Assembly (NCBI GenBank): GCA_018969885.1
Contig: JAGWXN010000030.1
Location: 1 to 18,646, forward strand
DNA: 18,646 nt
Direction of reading: 5' to 3'
Origin: Betaproteobacteria bacterium
GTDB taxonomy: Bacteria; Pseudomonadota; Gammaproteobacteria; Burkholderiales; Burkholderiaceae
Position numbers and translations under genes: made by a program. This document shows positions 7,349 to 14,990 of the stretch, one piece after another. Position 1 is the stretch's first letter, and the number at the start of each line of letters is the position of its first letter. The notes beneath the pieces were generated by a model, which did not search any database, was not told the origin of the DNA, and saw only the letters and a list, made by a program, of their open reading frames with translations.

Positions 7349-9403
7349 TCAGAGGTGGATGTGAAGATAACCGGCTGCGTCGACCTGCGCATGCTGACCG
7401 GTCTTGAACACGACCGAGCTGCTCGCCTCCTCGATGATGGCGGGCCCCTCGATCCGCTCACCCTCGGCGAGCCCACTGCGCTGGAACACCCGCAACACCT
7501 GCGGCTGCCCGTCGATCACCACCGAGCGTTCGCCAGGCACGCCACGCGCCTGCGACTGTGAACGGGCTGTGCCACGCCACCCCGAGGCCACGCTCGCCTG
7601 CAATCGAAGGTTGGTAAGGATGACGGGCTGATCAGGTTTGATGAAGTTCCACATACGTTTATGGCTCTGCTCGAAACCGGTTCGCAGCTCGGCGCGAAAG
7701 ACAGACGGGTCGGCGCTTGCGCGCGCAATCAGCGACGCATCGATATCCACCGCAATCGAGGCGGGCTGCCCGGCATAACGACAATCGGCGCGCCACCGTG
7801 CCTCCACCCCCAACGCGGCCACCTCAGAGCCGAAAGTATCGGACGCTTCGCGCTGCAACTCGCGCGCGAGCTGCTCGATGCGCTCACCAGGGAGGCTGCC
7901 AAGATCGACTTCCACTGCTCGCTGACTGTCATGCAACCGGTCTGCCATCACCATGCCAAGCGCGCTGAAGAGGCCTGGCAGCGGCGGTACGATCACCCGC
8001 CTGATGTCGAGCTCTTCGGCCAGATCCACCGCGTGCACAGGACCTGCACCGCCATAACAGAGGTAGGCAAATTCACGTGGATCAAAGCCACGCTCGACCG
8101 TCATGAGCCGCATCGCTTGCGCCATGAGCGAATTCGAGACCGCTCGCACAATCCGAGCAGCCTCAAGAACGCTGACCCCAAGTGGCTTTGCGAGGTGGGC
8201 CTCGATCGCGCGTTCAGCAGCCTCCCGGTCGAGTCTGAACTCGCCGCCCAGGAACGAATCAGGATCGACATAGCCCAGAACCAGATTGCAGTCGGTGACC
8301 GTTGGCCGCTCGCCACCCCGACCGTAGCAGGCGGGGCCCGGATCGGCGCCGGCGCTCTGAGGTCCGATCCGAACCCCCCCGCCAGCATCGATCCAGGCGA
8401 TCGAACCCCCGCCCGCCCCGATCGAATCAATATCGATGGTGGGTGAACGGACCGCATAGGTATGCACCATCGCCTCGGTTCGAAGCTCGGGGCGGCCATC
8501 TCTCACCAGCGAAACGTCGAAGGTGGTCCCCCCCATATCGCCCAGCAACAACCCCTTGATGCCGAGATGGTCGCTACCGCGCACGGCTGCGCTGACGCCG
8601 CCCGCCGGCCCGGATTCGAGGAGCACGATCGGCTTCTTTGCGACCACATCGCCGCTCGCCAGTCCGCCATTTGACTGCATGAAAAGGAGCTCGCCACCAA
8701 AGCCCGCAGCTCTGAGTTGCGAACCGAAGCGCTCGATGTAGCGGGCACAGACCGGCCCCAGCATCGCATTGATGACAGTGGAGCTCGTCCGCTCGTACTC
8801 CTGCATCTCGGGGTTGACCTCATGAGAAGCGGTGACGAAGCGATCAGGCAGGAGGCGTCGTACGACCTCGAGGGCACGCTGCTCATGCGCAGGGTTGGCA
8901 TAGGCATGCAGAAAGACGATTGCCACCGCCTCGATATCGGATGCATCAATCTGCTTCGCGACTTGGATCAGCTGCTCTCGATCGAGCGCGGTCTCGATTG
9001 AGCCGTCATGACGAATGCGCTCGTTCACCTCGAAACGCCAGCGCCGCGGCACCAGCGGACGCGGATTCCTGAACTGCAGGTCATAGAGGTCGGCGCGGTC
9101 GTGACGCGAGAGCCTGCGCAATTCGAGAATGTCGCGAAACCCCGCGGTGGTGATGAGGGCAGTCGGCGCGCCCTTCCCTTCCACGATCATGTTGGTGGCC
9201 ATGGTTGTGCCGTGACCAATGAAGCCGACCTGCGCAGGGGCGGTACCACTCAGCTCGAGAATCCGGCGAAAGCCGTTCATCGCACCCATGACGCGATCCG
9301 CGGGCGTCGTGGATACCTTGGTGGACCAGACCTGGCCCGATGCATCATCGACCATCACCACATCGGTGAAGGTGCCCCCCACATCAATCCCGATTCGTCG
9401 CAT
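7349..9403 (-). CDS. hyuA: Hydantoinase/oxoprolinase A family ATPase subunit (HyuA-like)
   Basis: A 684-aa protein with the acetate/sugar kinase-hsp70-actin type ATP fold. It phosphorylates the substrate's carbonyl oxygen using ATP before HyuB completes the reaction. Phosphate-binding motifs are GIDVGGTFTD (5-14) and GDMGGTTFDV (288-297). Family blocks GHGTTMATN (63-71), ESGPAGG (263-269), IGAGGGSIA (328-336) and SAGADPGPACYGRGG (350-364) are all present. Full length for the family (about 680-700). The ATG at 9403 must be the start, because the next in-frame Met would remove the first phosphate loop. Oddly there is no clear Shine-Dalgarno sequence: the bases directly before the ATG are a palindromic operator-like site. 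It is the first gene of the minus-strand operon. Confidence 0.93.
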   Translation of the reverse strand: MRRIGIDVGGTFTDVVMVDDASGQVWSTKVSTTPADRVMGAMNGFRRILELSGTAPAQVGFIGHGTTMATNMIVEGKGAPTALITTAGFRDILELRRLSRHDRADLYDLQFRNPRPLVPRRWRFEVNERIRHDGSIETALDREQLIQVAKQIDASDIEAVAIVFLHAYANPAHEQRALEVVRRLLPDRFVTASHEVNPEMQEYERTSSTVINAMLGPVCARYIERFGSQLRAAGFGGELLFMQSNGGLASGDVVAKKPIVLLESGPAGGVSAAVRGSDHLGIKGLLLGDMGGTTFDVSLVRDGRPELRTEAMVHTYAVRSPTIDIDSIGAGGGSIAWIDAGGGVRIGPQSAGADPGPACYGRGGERPTVTDCNLVLGYVDPDSFLGGEFRLDREAAERAIEAHLAKPLGVSVLEAARIVRAVSNSLMAQAMRLMTVERGFDPREFAYLCYGGAGPVHAVDLAEELDIRRVIVPPLPGLFSALGMVMADRLHDSQRAVEVDLGSLPGERIEQLARELQREASDTFGSEVAALGVEARWRADCRYAGQPASIAVDIDASLIARASADPSVFRAELRTGFEQSHKRMWNFIKPDQPVILTNLRLQASVASGWRGTARSQSQARGVPGERSVVIDGQPQVLRVFQRSGLAEGERIEGPAIIEEASSSVVFKTGQHAQVDAAGYLHIHL

Positions 9404-9420
9404 TTTGAAACGTTTCCAAA
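9404..9420 (-). promoter_or_regulatory. Candidate LacI-family operator 1, abutting the hyuA start codon
   Basis: On the minus strand the site reads TTTGGAAACGTTTCAAA and the hyuA ATG follows at once. It contains a perfect 10-bp palindrome GAAACGTTTC (9407-9416) and further outer matches. GAAACGTTTC is a common core for LacI-family operators (for example E. coli RbsR), and a LacI-family gene ends 84 bp away. Binding here would block transcription into, or initiation next to, hyuA. An AT-rich stretch just upstream on the minus strand includes GAAAAT, a weak -10 candidate that would give a transcript with a very short leader. Confidence 0.7.
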
Positions 9421-9474
9421 TTTTCAGAAAAATCCGGGGAGACGGCGCTGTGACTGCAATCGCCAGTCCCCCCT

Positions 9475-9506
9475 TGAGCGTCGCAGATTGTTCAGCCGGA
9501 CGCTCA
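9475..9506 (-). repeat. Inverted repeat (8-bp stem) at the LacI-family gene stop codon
   Basis: TGAGCGTC (9475-9482) and GACGCTCA (9499-9506) are perfect inverted copies separated by 16 bases; the right arm includes the regulator's stop codon. On the minus-strand transcript this would form an 8-bp stem directly after the regulator. No run of U follows, so it is not a standard intrinsic terminator. It could slow read-through into hyuA or protect the 3' end; it may also be chance. Confidence 0.4.
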
Positions 9507-10535
9507 GGAAGTCAATCCCGCTCGGTTCACCGCCGGCGCGCAGGAGCCACGGACCACCAGTTCGGCCCGAACGATCAGCGACTGGCGTGACACTGCAGGA
9601 TCGGCCAGTCGCTGAACCAGAAAGCGGCCGGCGGCGCGGCCCAGCACATCATGCGGCCAGCAGACCGCAGTGACCCCGGGGCTGGAGAGTCGGGCGAGAT
9701 CGCTGTCGGCGCCCGCGATCACTGACAGGTCCTCGGGAACGCTCAGCCCCGCTTCCCGGGCAGCCAGCATGACGCCAGGCAGTAGCGATGATCCTCCAGC
9801 AATGATGGCGGTGGGTCGCTCCTTGAGTGCTAGGAGGGCGCGGGTTTGTTCGTACCCCGCCTCCGGGCTGAAGGAGGCCATCCGCACCAATCGGTCACTG
9901 ACCTTGAGCCTGGCACGCAACATGCCGGCCCGATACCCCACCAGACGATCGCGGGCGGGATGCAGACCCGCCTCCCCCGACAGCATCGCGATACGCTGGT
10001 GACCGAGCGCAGTGAGATATTCCACCGCGGTCGCGACACCCTGGGCGTGCTCGACGCCGACCGAATCGAACTCGGCCGGTGCCCGGCGATCGATCAGCAC
10101 GATCGGAAAACCGGCATCTCGCATCGCCGACAGCAAGGTTCGCGAGCGTTCGGACGACGACGCAATGACCAGGCCATCGATGCGTCGTTGACGCAAACCT
10201 TTCAGAAGCGCGATCTCGCGCGCAACCTCATGGCCACTGGAGGCTACCATCGTGGAAAACCCGTGCGGCTCGACCTCGCGCTGCATCGCATCAACGAACA
10301 GGCTGAGCGTGGGAACGGTGAAATCGCGCATCACGCATGCGAGCGTCATGGACCGGCGGTTTCGCATGCTCTGCGCAACCATGTCAGGTACGTAGCCCAG
10401 CGCAGCAATCGCCTCAAGCACCCGTGCTCGCCGGTCGGCACTCACCGACGGATGTCCGTTGATCACCCGAGACACGGTGCCAATGGCGACCCGAGCCCGA
10501 TTGGCCACTTCACGGATCGAGACGGCGCCTCGCAT
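9504..10535 (-). CDS. LacI-family transcriptional regulator
   Basis: A 343-aa LacI/GalR-type regulator, normal length. The N-terminal helix-turn-helix is SIREVANRARVAIGTVSRVINGHPSVS (6-32, with TVSRVINGH as recognition helix), followed by the hinge GYVPDMVAQSMRNRRS. The rest is a periplasmic-binding-protein-like ligand domain with typical blocks: DGLVIASSS, FPIVLIDRR, ALGHQRIAMLSGEA, RLVGYRAGM. M57 in the hinge helix occupies the position of the minor-groove-inserting leucine of LacI/PurR. It lies 32 nt downstream of the acyl-CoA synthetase on the same strand and directly upstream of hyuA. The two operator-like sites in the hyuA operon make it the obvious local repressor. The inducer is unknown; LacI-family ligands are usually sugars or sugar acids. 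Confidence 0.95.
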   Translation of the reverse strand: MRGAVSIREVANRARVAIGTVSRVINGHPSVSADRRARVLEAIAALGYVPDMVAQSMRNRRSMTLACVMRDFTVPTLSLFVDAMQREVEPHGFSTMVASSGHEVAREIALLKGLRQRRIDGLVIASSSERSRTLLSAMRDAGFPIVLIDRRAPAEFDSVGVEHAQGVATAVEYLTALGHQRIAMLSGEAGLHPARDRLVGYRAGMLRARLKVSDRLVRMASFSPEAGYEQTRALLALKERPTAIIAGGSSLLPGVMLAAREAGLSVPEDLSVIAGADSDLARLSSPGVTAVCWPHDVLGRAAGRFLVQRLADPAVSRQSLIVRAELVVRGSCAPAVNRAGLTS

Positions 10536-10567
10536 AGGGCTCTACGCGGACCGACCCGTTCTACGAA

Positions 10568-12274
10568 TCAGGCGGGGGGCGCAGCGCGGCGGCGCGCGAT
10601 CTCCGCCTGCGCAAGCGCGGGGAGCACCGAACGCTGGATCTTTGCAGTACTGGTGCGCGGTAGCGCCGGCACTGGGCAGACGAACCGCGGTACCTTGTAG
10701 TCGGCAAGCGCACCACGGCAATGCGCCCGCAGGTCGTCGATGGTAAAGCTTGCACCATCAAGCAATTCGACGAACGCAAACCCCACTTCGCCCAGCCGTT
10801 CATCCGGTATACCCACCACAGCAGCGATGCGAACCGCAGGATGACGCGCGAGGTGCTGCTCGATTTCCACCGGGTAGACGTTGGAGCCACCGGTCTTGAA
10901 CATTTCCTTCAAACGCCCGGTGATTGAAAGATAGCCACGCTGATCGAGCGTGCCCAGGTCGCCCGTGCGAAGCCAGCCCTCGGGCGTGATGGTCTCGCGT
11001 GTGGCCTCGGGGTTACGGTAATAGCCCATCATTACGGTTTCACCGCGACACTGCACCTCGCCCACCTCGCCCGGCCCGAGCTCGGCACCGGTGGCCGGAT
11101 CAGCGATCCGAACCTCGCTCGGACCCAGGATGGGCGCCAGGTTCATGCAGCACACCTCGATCGGGTCATCGGGCAGATTGAAGGTGGTGGAGATGGTGTT
11201 CTCGGTCATGCCGTAAGTGGACATGAGCTGCGCCAGCCCCAGCGCCTTCATGAACTGTCCAAAGGTGGACTGCATGACCGGCGCGCCACCGATCCATGCG
11301 CATCGGAGCGCAGGCAGGTCCCGTCCTTGCATTGCCGGATGATTGGCCAGGTCAACGAAATGGGTGGGAATGCCACCAAAGCAGCTGATCCGCTCGCGCT
11401 CGAGCAGCTCGATCGCAGCGGCGGTATCCCACTGCGGCATGGCTACATAGCAGCCGCCCAGCGTGAGCGCGGGCACGAACGACATGTAGAGACCCGCCAC
11501 GTGATAAAGCGGCAGGTGGCCCAGCGCCCGGCCGCCCGCTTCGAGACCCAGGCGCAGCCCAACCCGGGTGGCCTGCCGGATCACATGGTGGTTATGCATG
11601 GCGCCCTTGGGCTTACCCGTCGTGCCTGAGGTGTAGACGATGATGAGGGGGTCATCGGGCGTGACCGCGCGCTCGGCATCGGCGAGCTGGGGGACCGACC
11701 GGAACTGATCGGCGTTACCCGCCCGCCCGGCATCTCCCGAACAGAGCGACTCGAACGCGAGCGCGCAGGCGGGCGCATCAGCGCCCACCGCGATCAGTCG
11801 AGTCAGCCTGGGCAATTCGGTCGCCGACAACTCAGCGGACGAGCAGGTTGCAAGCGACGGCGCCGCCTCGCAGAGCATCGCCCAGTAATCGTTACCCCAC
11901 ATGCGACGGGTCATCACCAGAGCGCGCGAGTCGGACTGCGCAAGGATGTAGCCCGCTTCTGAGGCGGTGTAGCGCGTATTGATCGGCACCACCACCGCGC
12001 CGATTCGCGCACAGGCCAGAAACGTAATCGCCCATTCGCGCGAGTTGGTGAGCCATACCGCCACATGATCGCCGCGAGACAGGCCCAGACCGAGCAGACT
12101 TGCGGCCAGCCGATCGACCTCGGCATCGATCTCGACGAAGGTGGACACCCGATCCTGGCACTTAATGAATTCGAGCGTGCCAAACCGTTGAGCCGATCGC
12201 CTGAGCGCAGCGCCCACCGTGAGTCCGTGAAGCGGCGCAACCGCCCGCTCGAGTTGGGGGTCGTCACGCTTCAA
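10568..12274 (-). CDS. AMP-dependent acyl-CoA synthetase/ligase
   Basis: A 568-aa ANL-superfamily enzyme that activates a carboxylic acid as an acyl-adenylate and then a CoA thioester. Core motifs: YTSGTTGKPKG (214-224, ATP loop), YGMTE (354-358), GWLRTGDLG (433-441), the hinge/A8 region starting GRLKEMFKTGGSNVYP (453-468), and the A10 lysine K545 in RTSTAKIQR. All catalytic elements are intact. The start codon is TTG, overlapping the preceding SDR stop as TTGA, with GGAGGG 8 nt upstream; no in-frame ATG fits as well. The acyl-acid substrate cannot be read from the sequence; length and motifs suit medium-chain or aryl acids. Confidence 0.93.
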   Translation of the reverse strand: MKRDDPQLERAVAPLHGLTVGAALRRSAQRFGTLEFIKCQDRVSTFVEIDAEVDRLAASLLGLGLSRGDHVAVWLTNSREWAITFLACARIGAVVVPINTRYTASEAGYILAQSDSRALVMTRRMWGNDYWAMLCEAAPSLATCSSAELSATELPRLTRLIAVGADAPACALAFESLCSGDAGRAGNADQFRSVPQLADAERAVTPDDPLIIVYTSGTTGKPKGAMHNHHVIRQATRVGLRLGLEAGGRALGHLPLYHVAGLYMSFVPALTLGGCYVAMPQWDTAAAIELLERERISCFGGIPTHFVDLANHPAMQGRDLPALRCAWIGGAPVMQSTFGQFMKALGLAQLMSTYGMTENTISTTFNLPDDPIEVCCMNLAPILGPSEVRIADPATGAELGPGEVGEVQCRGETVMMGYYRNPEATRETITPEGWLRTGDLGTLDQRGYLSITGRLKEMFKTGGSNVYPVEIEQHLARHPAVRIAAVVGIPDERLGEVGFAFVELLDGASFTIDDLRAHCRGALADYKVPRFVCPVPALPRTSTAKIQRSVLPALAQAEIARRRAAPPA

Positions 12275-13050
12275 ACCGAATACCCTCCGTCAACAGCAAG
12301 GTGCTGACCGGTGACATAACCCGCCTGACGTGAGGCGAGAAACACTGCGACATCAGCGATCTCATCAAGTGAGCCGAAGCGGCGGAGCGCCGTGTTTCGC
12401 TTCATTGCTTCAACGAACTCCGGGGTGACACGCTCGCGAAGCCGGTCAAACAGCCCGCCATCCACAATGCCCGGCGCGACGGAATTGGCGCGAATGCCAA
12501 AGCGCCCTTCCTCGCGCGCGATGCCGCGAATGAGCGCCTCGATCCCCGCCTTGGGGACCGTGGACAGAATGTCGAGTGGCGGGTGCCGGTCCAGGCCCGC
12601 AGTGGTGATCGCAACGAACGAAGCGCCGCCCGCCTTACGCATGAGCGGCAGACACGCTTTGGTGACGCTGAAAAAGCCGTGCAGATCGCCGTCGATCGTT
12701 TGACGCCACTCTGCAGGATCGATATTGGCCACGTAGGTCATGGAAATATCGGCACCCACTGCATAGACCACTGTGTGCAGCGCGCCCAGCCGCTCTGCCA
12801 CCGGACGGAGCGCGGTCTCGACCGCGCCCGGATCATCGAGAGGCAGATGCAGCGATTCGGCCGCGCCGCCCGCCTCGCGAATGCTGCTCGCGCAGGCCTC
12901 GGCCGCCTCGCGCCCTCGACGATAGGTGAGCACGACCGTGCAGCCGGCGGCAGCCAACCGGCGCGCGATGGCCTGACCGATTCCGCCGCTTGCACCCACC
13001 ACCAGGGCCATGCCAGCGGGAAAATCATGGCCGATCGATGAAGCCTTCAC
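12271..13050 (-). CDS. Short-chain dehydrogenase/reductase family protein with a degenerate active site
   Basis: A 259-aa SDR-fold protein. The start is taken as the GTG at 13050 (TGGAGA 7 nt upstream) instead of an in-frame ATG at 13128, because the extra residues do not resemble the family. The nucleotide-binding motif GASGGIG (19-25) is intact and the C-terminus has the usual YVTGQHLAVDGGYSV. The catalytic tetrad is not standard: the Asn position is D122 (DGDLHG), the Ser position is T150 (AITTAG), the Tyr position is S163 (LSTVPK), and only K167 remains. The codons at these positions are clear in the raw sequence, with no sign of a frameshift. It leads the SDR-ligase-LacI operon. It may bind a cofactor without classic dehydrogenase activity, or use different chemistry. 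Confidence 0.88.
   Translation of the reverse strand: MKASSIGHDFPAGMALVVGASGGIGQAIARRLAAAGCTVVLTYRRGREAAEACASSIREAGGAAESLHLPLDDPGAVETALRPVAERLGALHTVVYAVGADISMTYVANIDPAEWRQTIDGDLHGFFSVTKACLPLMRKAGGASFVAITTAGLDRHPPLDILSTVPKAGIEALIRGIAREEGRFGIRANSVAPGIVDGGLFDRLRERVTPEFVEAMKRNTALRRFGSLDEIADVAVFLASRQAGYVTGQHLAVDGGYSV
12283..12288 (-). promoter_or_regulatory. Shine-Dalgarno site supporting a TTG start for the acyl-CoA synthetase
   Basis: The minus strand reads GGAGGG, 8 nt before the TTG at 12274. It lies inside the last codons of the upstream SDR gene (Gly-Gly-Tyr-Ser-Val). With the TTGA stop/start overlap this supports coupled translation from a rare start codon. Confidence 0.7.
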
Positions 13051-13176
13051 GCTGCTGTCTCCAGGGAAATTTCGCGCATGTGCCACCCGTGATGCGGGCA
13101 GGCGCATGTTTCGGTTTCTTTGTTGCATTTGATGCTAGCACGTGTGATTCTCTGCCCGCTTCATTGAGGAGACTGC
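13051..13176. promoter_or_regulatory. Divergent intergenic region between the SDR-like gene and Bug 2
   Basis: These 126 bp must hold promoters for two diverging units. TTGCAT (13123-13128) and GATTCT (13146-13151) with a 17-bp spacer form a weak plus-strand candidate. A perfect 8-bp palindrome TGCTAGCA (13133-13140) lies in the spacer. On the minus strand TAGCAT is a possible -10. GAGGAG upstream of 13177 is the Bug 2 ribosome-binding site. No copy of the hyuA-type operator was found here, so this region may be under other control. Confidence 0.35.
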
Positions 13177-14154
13177 ATGAAACTGCCCACTCCACGATCG
13201 CTCGTTCGCACACTCGCATCGGCGCTGTTGCTTACTGCGACTGCTGCCTCGGCGCAGGACTATCCCAACCGCCCGATCCGGATGGTGACGCCCATCGCAG
13301 CCGGCGGCATGACCGATGTGGTGTCGCGCGTCGTGGGCGCGCGGCTTGCTGAGCGTTTGGGTCAAGCGGTGGTGATCGAGAATCGCGCGGGCGCTGGCGG
13401 CAGCATCGGGGCAGAGGTGGTCGCGCGGGCCACGCCCGACGGCTACACGCTGCTCTTTGCCTATCCGGGTCCGATTGTGGTGAACCCGTCACTCCTCAAA
13501 TCAATCAGCTACGACCCTGAACGCGACCTCGCGGCGGTGAGCCTCCTGGGCACCTACCCCATGGTTCTGGCAGTGCATCCGTCGGTGCCCGCAAAAACCG
13601 TAGCGGAGCTGGTCGAGCATGCCAAGAAGCACCCGGGGCAACTCACCTACGGATCGGCCGGTAATGCCAGCACATCTCACCTCGCCATGGAGCTCATGCG
13701 GCGCGAAGCGGGCATCGAGATGACGCATGTGCCCTACAAGGGCGCTGCGCCCGCGATGACCGATCTCATCGCCGGTCGCATTCAGCTCGTCTTTGATTCG
13801 GTGCAGCTCGTGATGCCGCAGCATCAGGCGGGGCGACTGCGCGCGCTCGCGGTGAGCAGCCGCGATCGCTCACCCACCGTCGATCTCCCCGGCATGGCCG
13901 ATGCGGGTCTGCGCAGCGTGGACGTAAGCGGCTGGTTTGCGATCTTCGTGCCGGCGGGCACCCCGCGGCCAATCATCGACCGGCTATCGCGTGAGCTCAC
14001 CGCGATTGTGCGAGACCCCGCCATGGTGAGCGACCTGCTGGGCCGCGGCATCGCCGCGGTCGGTACGCCCCCCGAGGCGCTCGCCGCGCGGGTGAGCGAC
14101 GAACGAAAAACCTGGCAGCGCGTGATCACGCAAGCCGGTATTCGCGCTGACTGA
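13177..14154 (+). CDS. Bug/TctC-family substrate-binding receptor (Bug 2)
   Basis: A 325-aa periplasmic solute receptor. The signal peptide has basic residues (K2, R7, R11), a hydrophobic core (LASALLLTATA) and a probable ASA-QD cleavage around residue 26. Bug blocks: YPNRPIRMVTPIAAGGMTDVVSR, ENRAGAGGSIGAE, DGYTLLFAYPG, and the THVPYKGAAPAMTDLIAG segment near the middle. GAGGAG lies 6 nt before the ATG. It is followed after 9 nt by the racemase-like gene, so the two probably form a bicistronic unit. No membrane subunits of a tripartite tricarboxylate transporter are adjacent. The ligand is unknown. Confidence 0.93.
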   Translation: MKLPTPRSLVRTLASALLLTATAASAQDYPNRPIRMVTPIAAGGMTDVVSRVVGARLAERLGQAVVIENRAGAGGSIGAEVVARATPDGYTLLFAYPGPIVVNPSLLKSISYDPERDLAAVSLLGTYPMVLAVHPSVPAKTVAELVEHAKKHPGQLTYGSAGNASTSHLAMELMRREAGIEMTHVPYKGAAPAMTDLIAGRIQLVFDSVQLVMPQHQAGRLRALAVSSRDRSPTVDLPGMADAGLRSVDVSGWFAIFVPAGTPRPIIDRLSRELTAIVRDPAMVSDLLGRGIAAVGTPPEALAARVSDERKTWQRVITQAGIRAD

Positions 14155-14163
14155 GGCCCCTTC

Positions 14164-14943
14164 ATGACCGCGACCCGAAAACTCTGGCTCCAAAGCAGTT
14201 CTTCCGATTCCGACGCTGCGATCTGGAGCGTTTATCAGCAGTCCGCGCGCAGCCATGCGAGAGCGCTGCTCGGCGCGCAGTTCGACTTCGAGTTTCATGG
14301 TGTGAGCCGCACCTTCCCCGGAGTTGATCAGTCGGATAGCTCCTTTCACCTCGCCAGCCGCGAAGTCATCCGGAACGCGATCCTCGCCGAGCAACAGGGC
14401 TACGCTGCGTTTGTCAATGTCAGCACCAATGAAACCGGCCACCTGGAAATCCGTGAACTGACCGATCTGCCTGCGGTATTCATCACCGAGGCAGCCGTGC
14501 ATCTGGCGTCGCAGATTGGGGGGCGCTTTGCCTTTCTCACCCACAACCGCGGAGCCCGCCTGCGGATGGAAGCCTTCACGCGCGAATACGGTCTGGGCGA
14601 ACAGCTGGTCGAAGGCGCGTCGATGGCGCTCACCTACCACGACTTCAGCGCAATGTACGCCAACCCGGCGCCCGCACTGGAGGCGTTCAGCGCCGAGGCC
14701 CGCAAAGCGATCGCACGCGGCGCCAAAGTGCTGATCCCCGCGGGCGGACCGCTCAACATGTTTTTCGTTGAGAACGGCCTGCGCGCGGTCGATGGCGTAC
14801 CGTTGCTGGATATTTTGGGGGTGGCGATCAAGTCGGCCGAAGCGCAGATCGCGCTCCGCGACACCGGCATGCTGTTTCGCACGCCCACCGCCTATCCGGC
14901 CAGTTGGCGCACCACGCTTCGCGAGATGTTCCTCGCGACCTGA
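14164..14943 (+). CDS. Asp/Glu/hydantoin racemase-superfamily protein lacking catalytic cysteines
   Basis: A 259-aa protein with the layout of the Asp/Glu racemase superfamily (hydantoin racemase, maleate isomerase, arylmalonate decarboxylase): a GY-AFV strand then a loop at 79-90, GRFAFLTHNRGARLRMEAF around 120-138, and a late ARGAKVLIPAGGP strand and loop (184-196). The cysteine expected eight residues after the first Gly of GYxAFV is S87, and the second expected cysteine is G194 in IPAG. The whole protein contains no cysteine. Classic two-cysteine proton transfer is therefore impossible. It starts 9 nt after Bug 2 with GAGG upstream. Family membership is inferred from pattern and from its paralogue at 16134; the reaction is unknown. 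Confidence 0.8.
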   Translation: MTATRKLWLQSSSSDSDAAIWSVYQQSARSHARALLGAQFDFEFHGVSRTFPGVDQSDSSFHLASREVIRNAILAEQQGYAAFVNVSTNETGHLEIRELTDLPAVFITEAAVHLASQIGGRFAFLTHNRGARLRMEAFTREYGLGEQLVEGASMALTYHDFSAMYANPAPALEAFSAEARKAIARGAKVLIPAGGPLNMFFVENGLRAVDGVPLLDILGVAIKSAEAQIALRDTGMLFRTPTAYPASWRTTLREMFLAT

Positions 14944-14990
14944 GCTTCCCGCGGGGCGCCTGCCCAGCCAGCCTTCTGCCGAGCTCCGCG

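Noticed and set aside
6144..7364. 406-codon open frame on the plus strand opposite hyuB
   Set aside because: Antisense shadow of hyuB; composition is rich in Arg/His/Ala with no recognisable domain or start signal.
7661..8446. 261-codon open frame opposite hyuA
   Set aside because: Lies wholly inside the well-supported hyuA gene and shows no motif.
9475..9506. Intrinsic terminator after the LacI-family gene
   Set aside because: The 8-bp stem is real but the loop is 16 nt and no U-tract follows, so it is listed only as an inverted repeat.
13101..13135. Third copy of the hyuA-type operator in the 13051-13176 divergent region
   Set aside because: The region has TTTC and TTGCATTT words but they do not form the palindrome and cannot be aligned to the 17-bp site.
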